Part shown: positions 59,289-64,000 of the stretch, piece after piece
Layout: each line of letters begins with the position of its first letter
Numbering within the stretch: the first letter of the stretch is position 1
From: ZC4RG30 sp965652645
GTDB taxonomy: Bacteria > Pseudomonadota > Gammaproteobacteria > Steroidobacterales > Steroidobacteraceae
NCBI GenBank assembly: GCA_965652645.1
Contig: CBFGXE010000007.1
Span: 55,334-119,333 of the forward strand
DNA: 64,000 bases
Direction of reading: 5' to 3'
The notes under the pieces: model-generated
The model's input: only the letters and a program-made list of their open reading frames with translations
Database searches by the model: none
What the model was told of the DNA's origin: nothing
Program-made: the position numbers and the translations under genes

Positions 59289-62200
59289 TTAGAACTTCAT
59301 CCTCACGCCCATGCGATAGGCGCGACCCATCGTGTCGTGGTACTGCGAGCTCGCGCCCGAGATGCCACCACCGGTGAAGGGCGGGCTCTTGTCGAAGAGG
59401 TTGCTGATCGAGCCGAACACCTGAAACTGCTTCATGTTGGCCACTTCCAGGTCATAGGACCCGCTGAGGGAGAAGTTGAAGTAAGGATCAACGCGGTTGT
59501 TGTCCACGCTGCCGTTGAGGAAGCGGCCCTGCTCGTCCTGGTAGTACGGGCAGTCCACGGCCGTGTCGCACCACAGGTTGTCGAACTTGGCGCCACCGAT
59601 GTAGCGGGCCGACAGGCTGGCGGTGAAGTCACCACGCAGGTAGGTGCTGGTGATGTTGCCGCTCCACTTCGGCGTGGCCTGCACGCCCGGGACGAACACG
59701 CTGCTGCGGATCTGGCCGACCATGTCGACGCACTGGTAGCGGTTGAGGATGGTCCGCGAGCCGTCCGCATTGGTCGGGTTGTTCGGGTCAGCCAGCTCGA
59801 ACTTCGCGCCGCAGGGATCCGTGTTCAGGCTGAACGGGAACAGCGGCGAGGTGGAGGTCTGCTGCACGCCCGAGGACTCGATCGCACGCTGGCCACGGAC
59901 GGAGAAGGACATCGTGCCCGGCAGGGTCTCGAACACCCGGCTCAGCGGGAAGTTGTAGCTCAGCGCCACGTCGACGCCGCGACGACCATACGGCAGCGAG
60001 TTGCGCGGACGGGCGGAGTTGTAGGACACGAGGTCCTCCAGGTTCCGGCTGCCCGGGATCGGGTTGCCCATGGAGTCCGTCATCTCCGCGAATGCCAGCT
60101 CACGGCAGGCCTCGTGGTTCTCGTCGAACAGGCCGTTGATGCCTTCCTCGACGATCTCGCCATCGGCGTACACGGCTTCCTTGTTGCCGCTGCCTTCCCA
60201 GCAGGCCCGCACGGGGTTCTGCGAGTTGAACGGCGTGTTGATGCCATCCTTCACGCGGATGTCGTAGTAGTCGACCGACAGGCGCATGCCCTGCGCCCAG
60301 CCGCCCGGCGACAGCACCATGCCGATGGTCAGCGTGTCGCTCTTCTCGGGCTTGAGCTTCGAATTGCCGACGCGCACCTGGCCATACAGCTCGTTCTGGT
60401 TTTCCGTGCTGGTGGCGGTGCGTTCACGCCAGGGGTTCTGGATCGTGAACTCGTCGGGAATGCCCGGCTGGTAGGTGAACAGGTCGCGGTAGGTCGCCGC
60501 GCGCAGGTCGCGCGAACGGGACAGGCGGAAGCGCACGAAGTCGAACGGCTCGTACACCAGCTGGGTCTTCCAGTTGAAGACGTTCTGCGTGGCCGACTCG
60601 CCCGTGGTGCCGGCACCACCCTTGTTGTTGTAGGAGGAGTACCGGCCGCCGAGGTTGATCGACACCAGGTTCGCACCCTCGACCCCGGTGACCAGCGGCA
60701 TGTTCAACTCGGTGAAGCCTTCCGTCACGCGGGTCTTGCCGCCATAGGCGTCGGCCCAGGTGCGCGCGAGGTCGGAGCGCAGGTAGAAGTCGCCCTTGGA
60801 GCCGGCGTTGTCCACCTTGTCTTCACGCACTTCGATGCCGAAGGCGCCGGTCAGCGGACCGGCCCAGCCATTCCACAGCGTGCCGTTGGTGTTCAGGGAC
60901 AGCGTGGCCAGGCTGTTCTTGCCGCTCGAAGAAGTATCGACGAAGGCATAGTCGAGGGCAGCCTGCTGCCGCGCCTGGGCATCCGGATCGTTGGCATAGT
61001 CGCTGCCGAAGATGTTGATCGGCACGCAACCGGCGGCCAGCGCGGCCAGCGATTCGGGGTTGGAGAGCGGACGGCCCTGGCGGTCGAGCACGGGCACGCC
61101 ATCGCGGGTCGTGCGGCACACCGGCTGGCCGAAGGTCGGCGACCCTTCGCGATCGTCGATCACGGCATCCATGGCCCAGGCCAGGCGCAGGTTGGTGGCC
61201 ACGTTGGACTGGAAGGACGAGCTCGACGTCTCGCCGTACTGGAAGTACGCATCCCAGCGCCAGTCGCCGCCAAACCGGCCCTTCACGCCACCGACCATGC
61301 GCAGCGTTTCCGACTCGTTGCTGGTCCACTGCTGGACCTGCGGGTTCCAGACCTTGCGGATCGCGGTGAAGCCATTGCAGGGCGTCTCGCCATAGAGGGT
61401 GGTGAGGCCCGCGCCGGCACCGGTGCCGATGCTGTTGCTGAACGCGCTCTGGACCTGGTTGAGCGCCTCGGGCGACAGGTCGTTCAGGAAGGCGTAGGAG
61501 TTGCGGCCCAGGGTGGGCAGCACGGTGGCCGTGCCCAGGTCAAACGCGTTGGTCAGCGTGATCTCGTCGAGCAGCCAGAACTCGCCGTCCGGGAATTCGG
61601 CCGTGTAGAACGTGCCGCCGGGCTGCCAGTTGGCATCGGTGTACTTGAACTTGACCCAGGTTCCGATCGCGTTGCCACCGAAGTTGAAGTTCGGCGGACC
61701 GTTCGGCGACAGCGCCACCGGGATCCAGAACGGCCAGGCCACGCCACGGCGGGGAGTTTCCGGCACGCCATTGAGGCCGTAACCGTTGCCGCTGAGGTAG
61801 GAGGTCGGGTAGGCGTTGGTTCCGTTCGCGCCCGGCAGCCCCAGGAAGGCCGCAAAGGCGGCGTTGACGCTGGGAGAGAAGATGGAACCGAACCGGGAGT
61901 CGCGGGTGCGGTTGTAGGCGAGGCCATTTACCGTGCCACCCGAGCTGCCATACACCAGCACCGCCTGGGCGGGCGCGTTGGTTCCGGCAACGCCCTGGGC
62001 GTCGAAGCGCACGCAGTAGTTGCCACGCGTCCACTGGTTCTGGTTGAGGCCCTCGGTCTGCGAGAAGTTGGCCTGCAGGTAAGCCGTGGTGCGCTCGTTG
62101 ATGTTGTACTCGAAGTTCGAGAAGAACACCTTGCGCTCGTTGCTGGGGCGCATCGTCTGGTTGAACGTGACCAGCGGGCCATCACCGTTCAGCACGTTGC

Positions 62201-63260
62201 TGCCCGTACCCCCGCGGAAGCCGTAGGCGTATTCCTCGAAATCGGTGCCGTCATCGCTGAAACGGAAGCCGGTCGTGAGCGAGGAATCGTTGTGGTAGAT
62301 CGCGCCGTTGGGCGAGAACTGGCTGAAACGGACGTTCTCCATTTCAAAGCGGGCCGGCAGGCCCTCGAACCCGGGCAGCGGCGCGGCAAGGCCGGACGGA
62401 TCGGACCCGCTGCCGGAGTTGTTGTTGAACATGGTGCGCGACTCGGCACACCAGGAACGCGCGCCAGCGCAGTTGCGGATGGCGTTGCTCTTCTGCCATT
62501 CGGCGCTGAGCAGCATGTGGGCGCGGCCATTGAGCAGCGGCATGCCGCCCGACAGCGAGATGTGCGGGCTGCCGCCGTCGCCGGCCTCGTTGACGCCGTA
62601 GTCCATGTCCAGCGAGACGCCGGTCATGCGGTTGTTGAGCACCATGTTGACCACGCCGGCCATGGCGCCGGAGCCGTAGGTCGCGGAGGCACCACCGGTG
62701 ACCACGTCCACGCGCTGCAGCAGGTTCGACGGGATGATGTTCATGTCGACCACGTCCGCCTGGTTGGACGTGGAGACCACACGGCGACCATCCACCAGCG
62801 TCAGGGTGCGGGTGCCGAACGTGGGGTCCAGGCCGCGCAGGTTCGCGATGGTCTGGCCGATGAAGAAGGAGCCGCGGTCCAGGCGGTCCATGCCGCCGCC
62901 GCCGTAGCCGGACTGGTCGTCGCCCGTCATGGTCGGCATGTAGGTGGACAGGTTCTGCGGGACCAGCTGGGTCATCACGTCGGCCACGTTGACCAGGCCG
63001 AGCTGGCGCATCTCATCGCCGCTGATCGAGGTGATCGGGTTGGCGGAGGTGACGTTGGGGCTCTGGATGCGGGAGCCGGTGACCTGCACTTCCTCCAGCT
63101 CGATTTCTTCCTCGAGCTCCTCCTCCAACTCCTCCTCGATAGCCTCTTCGGCCGCTTGAGCAGCGATAGCTGCTGGTGAATAGGCTATCAGGCTAGCCGA
63201 GCCCAACAGGGCAAAGGCAAACGCCCGCATGAATGGCGCACACGCAACAGGTTTGGACAC
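59289..63260 (-). CDS. Giant TonB-dependent receptor (1,323 residues)
   Basis: Starts at GTG 63260 behind GGGGGGAT; an ATG at 63230 would remove ten residues. Signal peptide about 11-34, then an acidic stretch EEAIEEELEEELEEEIELEE (about 38-57) leading into VQVTGSRIQSPN, the common start of the plug in this receptor group. Plug motifs LRGLDPTFGTRTLTLVDGRR and GGASATYGSGAMAGVVNMVL are clear. The barrel region is much longer than in siderophore receptors (about 1,100 residues, many Gly/Asn/Tyr-rich loops) and ends YRMGVRMKF with the terminal Phe. Receptors of this type take up large or polymeric nutrients. A lipoprotein gene follows. Confidence 0.9.
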   Translation of the reverse strand: MSKPVACAPFMRAFAFALLGSASLIAYSPAAIAAQAAEEAIEEELEEELEEEIELEEVQVTGSRIQSPNVTSANPITSISGDEMRQLGLVNVADVMTQLVPQNLSTYMPTMTGDDQSGYGGGGMDRLDRGSFFIGQTIANLRGLDPTFGTRTLTLVDGRRVVSTSNQADVVDMNIIPSNLLQRVDVVTGGASATYGSGAMAGVVNMVLNNRMTGVSLDMDYGVNEAGDGGSPHISLSGGMPLLNGRAHMLLSAEWQKSNAIRNCAGARSWCAESRTMFNNNSGSGSDPSGLAAPLPGFEGLPARFEMENVRFSQFSPNGAIYHNDSSLTTGFRFSDDGTDFEEYAYGFRGGTGSNVLNGDGPLVTFNQTMRPSNERKVFFSNFEYNINERTTAYLQANFSQTEGLNQNQWTRGNYCVRFDAQGVAGTNAPAQAVLVYGSSGGTVNGLAYNRTRDSRFGSIFSPSVNAAFAAFLGLPGANGTNAYPTSYLSGNGYGLNGVPETPRRGVAWPFWIPVALSPNGPPNFNFGGNAIGTWVKFKYTDANWQPGGTFYTAEFPDGEFWLLDEITLTNAFDLGTATVLPTLGRNSYAFLNDLSPEALNQVQSAFSNSIGTGAGAGLTTLYGETPCNGFTAIRKVWNPQVQQWTSNESETLRMVGGVKGRFGGDWRWDAYFQYGETSSSSFQSNVATNLRLAWAMDAVIDDREGSPTFGQPVCRTTRDGVPVLDRQGRPLSNPESLAALAAGCVPINIFGSDYANDPDAQARQQAALDYAFVDTSSSGKNSLATLSLNTNGTLWNGWAGPLTGAFGIEVREDKVDNAGSKGDFYLRSDLARTWADAYGGKTRVTEGFTELNMPLVTGVEGANLVSINLGGRYSSYNNKGGAGTTGESATQNVFNWKTQLVYEPFDFVRFRLSRSRDLRAATYRDLFTYQPGIPDEFTIQNPWRERTATSTENQNELYGQVRVGNSKLKPEKSDTLTIGMVLSPGGWAQGMRLSVDYYDIRVKDGINTPFNSQNPVRACWEGSGNKEAVYADGEIVEEGINGLFDENHEACRELAFAEMTDSMGNPIPGSRNLEDLVSYNSARPRNSLPYGRRGVDVALSYNFPLSRVFETLPGTMSFSVRGQRAIESSGVQQTSTSPLFPFSLNTDPCGAKFELADPNNPTNADGSRTILNRYQCVDMVGQIRSSVFVPGVQATPKWSGNITSTYLRGDFTASLSARYIGGAKFDNLWCDTAVDCPYYQDEQGRFLNGSVDNNRVDPYFNFSLSGSYDLEVANMKQFQVFGSISNLFDKSPPFTGGGISGASSQYHDTMGRAYRMGVRMKF

Positions 63261-63640
63261 TGCAGGAATCCCCCCGAAAGACAGTCCAATTCTCGATTTG
63301 TCGAACCAGCGCCACGACGGGAGAAGGCATGGACGCCACTCCCGGACCCCGGTTTGGGAGACAGTATTTACTGGTTATGGGTTTTTCAACAAGTGTCATA
63401 GGCAATTAATTATTCGGGAGTAGTGATAGATCACGCACGATGAGTAGGTGGAGCCCTACTTCTTATATTCAGAGGAACGGCGAATGCCCCGGACAGGGGT
63501 CAGGCCCCGGGCAGGACCAGGCTCCCGAACGCGCTCCATATAAGAAGCCCATCGAACGGCACAGGCAGCAGTAGACGCACGCTGCCTCCGTGGAATACCC
63601 CGACCTTCATTGCCGGATCCAGAGGCGTGGCCGCCAGTGT

Positions 63641-63669
63641 CAGCAAGTGACGCGCCGTGTCACTTGCTG
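63641..63669 (+). promoter_or_regulatory. Palindrome upstream of the pilA sigma-54 promoter
   Basis: Perfect 11-base arms CAGCAAGTGAC (63641-63651) and GTCACTTGCTG (63659-63669), 7-base spacer. GTGTC, a motif reported in PilR sites, occurs at 63637-63641 and 63657-63661. The centre is about 115 bases before the -24 element, the position of a bacterial enhancer. Confidence 0.5.
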
Positions 63670-63769
63670 CCCTGACCTGTCTCCGGCAACACACAGCATT
63701 ACGACAAACTGCAGGACGGCTCACAGAAAATTTTCAGGCGATCAGTAACTTAGGAGGCCGGCAAGAAGC

Positions 63770-63785
63770 TGGCACGGCCCTTGCT
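63770..63785 (+). promoter_or_regulatory. Sigma-54 promoter of pilA
   Basis: TGGCACG-GCCC-TTGCT: a perfect match to the sigma-54 -24/-12 consensus TGGCACG-N4-TTGCW with correct spacing. It lies 67 bases before the pilin ATG. PilSR/RpoN control of the major pilin is established in Pseudomonas and relatives. Confidence 0.9.
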
Positions 63786-63851
63786 CTAACCCGCCTACGG
63801 CACAGTGCCGATGCTGACCAACGTTTTATTTGAGGTCTCAAGGAGTACCAA

Positions 63852-64000
63852 ATGCTGAAGACTGCTCAGAAGGGTTTCACCCTTATCGAACTGATGATCG
63901 TGGTCGCGATCATCGGCATCCTGGCCGCGATCGCGATCCCGGCGTATCAGGACTACACGATCCGCGCGCAGGTGACCGAGGGTCTGAACCTGGCGTCGGA
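63852..64000 (+). CDS. pilA: Type IV major pilin, 5' part
   Basis: ATG at 63852 with AAGGAG upstream; the window ends after 49 codons, so the C-terminus is missing. The short basic leader LKTAQKG is cut by prepilin peptidase before FTLIELMIVVAIIGILAAIA, the class IVa N-terminal helix with the conserved Glu5. AIPAYQDYTIRAQVTEGLNLAS follows as in PilA of Pseudomonas and Xanthomonas. It is the structural subunit of type IV pili for twitching, attachment and DNA uptake. Confidence 0.96.
   Translation, partial: MLKTAQKGFTLIELMIVVAIIGILAAIAIPAYQDYTIRAQVTEGLNLAS

Larger units (their letters stand above)
63261..63851. other. Intergenic region between giant receptor and pilA
   Basis: 591 bases. The part at about 63355-63445 is AT-rich and probably holds the leftward promoter of the receptor gene, though I cannot fix its hexamers. 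From 63500 to 63724 a leftward 74-codon frame is open but looks non-genic. A palindrome at 63641-63669 and the sigma-54 promoter at 63770-63785 belong to pilA. Confidence 0.6.

Noticed and set aside
57048..63179. A rightward open frame of 2,043 codons antisense to the lipoprotein and the giant receptor
   Set aside because: It spans two convincing genes and the gap between them in one antisense phase. The translation is Arg/Gly/Val/His-rich without motifs. Long antisense frames are expected in GC-rich DNA when the sense codons avoid TTA, CTA and TCA.
63500..63724. A 74-codon leftward ORF with LLLPVPFDGLLIW, faintly like the start of PriA
   Set aside because: The resemblance covers only a few residues, there is no ribosome-binding site, and it overlaps the palindrome upstream of pilA. 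It could be a gene remnant, but I cannot support it.

Overview
The window reads as a chromosomal segment of a GC-rich, flagellated and type IV-piliated gammaproteobacterium with many TonB-dependent receptors. The prs / rplY (CTC form) / pth / ychF block, fused rlmKL, paired TorF-family porins and large TonB receptors suggest a Xanthomonadales / Nevskiales / Steroidobacterales-like lineage. That placement is inference from gene content, not a phylogeny. I found no prophage, insertion sequence, rRNA or CRISPR array.

Layout. 1-2.4 kb: flagellar end (flgN 3' part, then motA-motB behind a FliA-like promoter). 2.4-3.2 kb: an HDOD-like gene convergent with motB. 3.2-14.2 kb: a polyamine region. A leftward string runs puuD-puuA-potF-potG-potH-potI, then a polyphosphate-glucokinase-like ROK kinase, a class I aminotransferase and a cystathionine-gamma-synthase-family enzyme. 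Many of these genes overlap by 1-4 bases. puuB is divergent. The remaining polyamine steps, puuC (aldehyde dehydrogenase) and an omega-amino-acid:pyruvate aminotransferase, lie at 21.3-24.3 kb. They are separated from the rest by an S1/P1 nuclease, a Gfo/Idh oxidoreductase, an IorAB-type molybdenum hydroxylase and rlmKL. Together these genes could import putrescine/spermidine, gamma-glutamylate it, oxidise it and release GABA or related omega-amino acids.

24.3-30.1 kb: two TorF-family porins with matching promoter-like elements and terminator hairpins, a TolC-like lipoprotein, a hydroxypyruvate/glyoxylate reductase plus plant-type D-glycerate 3-kinase pair, and inorganic pyrophosphatase. 30.2-35.3 kb: ABC ATPase - FtsX permease - membrane-fusion protein, a small-membrane-protein pair including a 23-residue ORF. 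35.3-39.0 kb: trehalose operon otsB-otsA followed by three tightly coupled small unknowns, divergent from a MarR regulator with a palindromic site between them. 39.0-46.9 kb: signalling genes (degenerate EAL-HDOD protein, two two-component systems, LysR, DUF2917 protein, histidine phosphatase).

47-63 kb: three TonB-dependent receptors. One is followed by a response regulator and histidine kinase; one is preceded by an 11-base C tract; one is 1,323 residues long and followed by a 735-residue lipoprotein. Among them sit a Phd-antitoxin / PemK-MazF-like toxin pair beside an elongator tRNA-Met, and the housekeeping block ychF-pth-rplY-prs. The window ends in the first 49 codons of a type IV pilin gene driven by a perfect-consensus sigma-54 promoter.

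Points most worth following up: the toxin-antitoxin pair at the tRNA, the poly-C tract upstream of a TonB receptor, the receptor/two-component operon, the giant receptor + lipoprotein pair, the trehalose operon tail, and the palindrome upstream of pilA.
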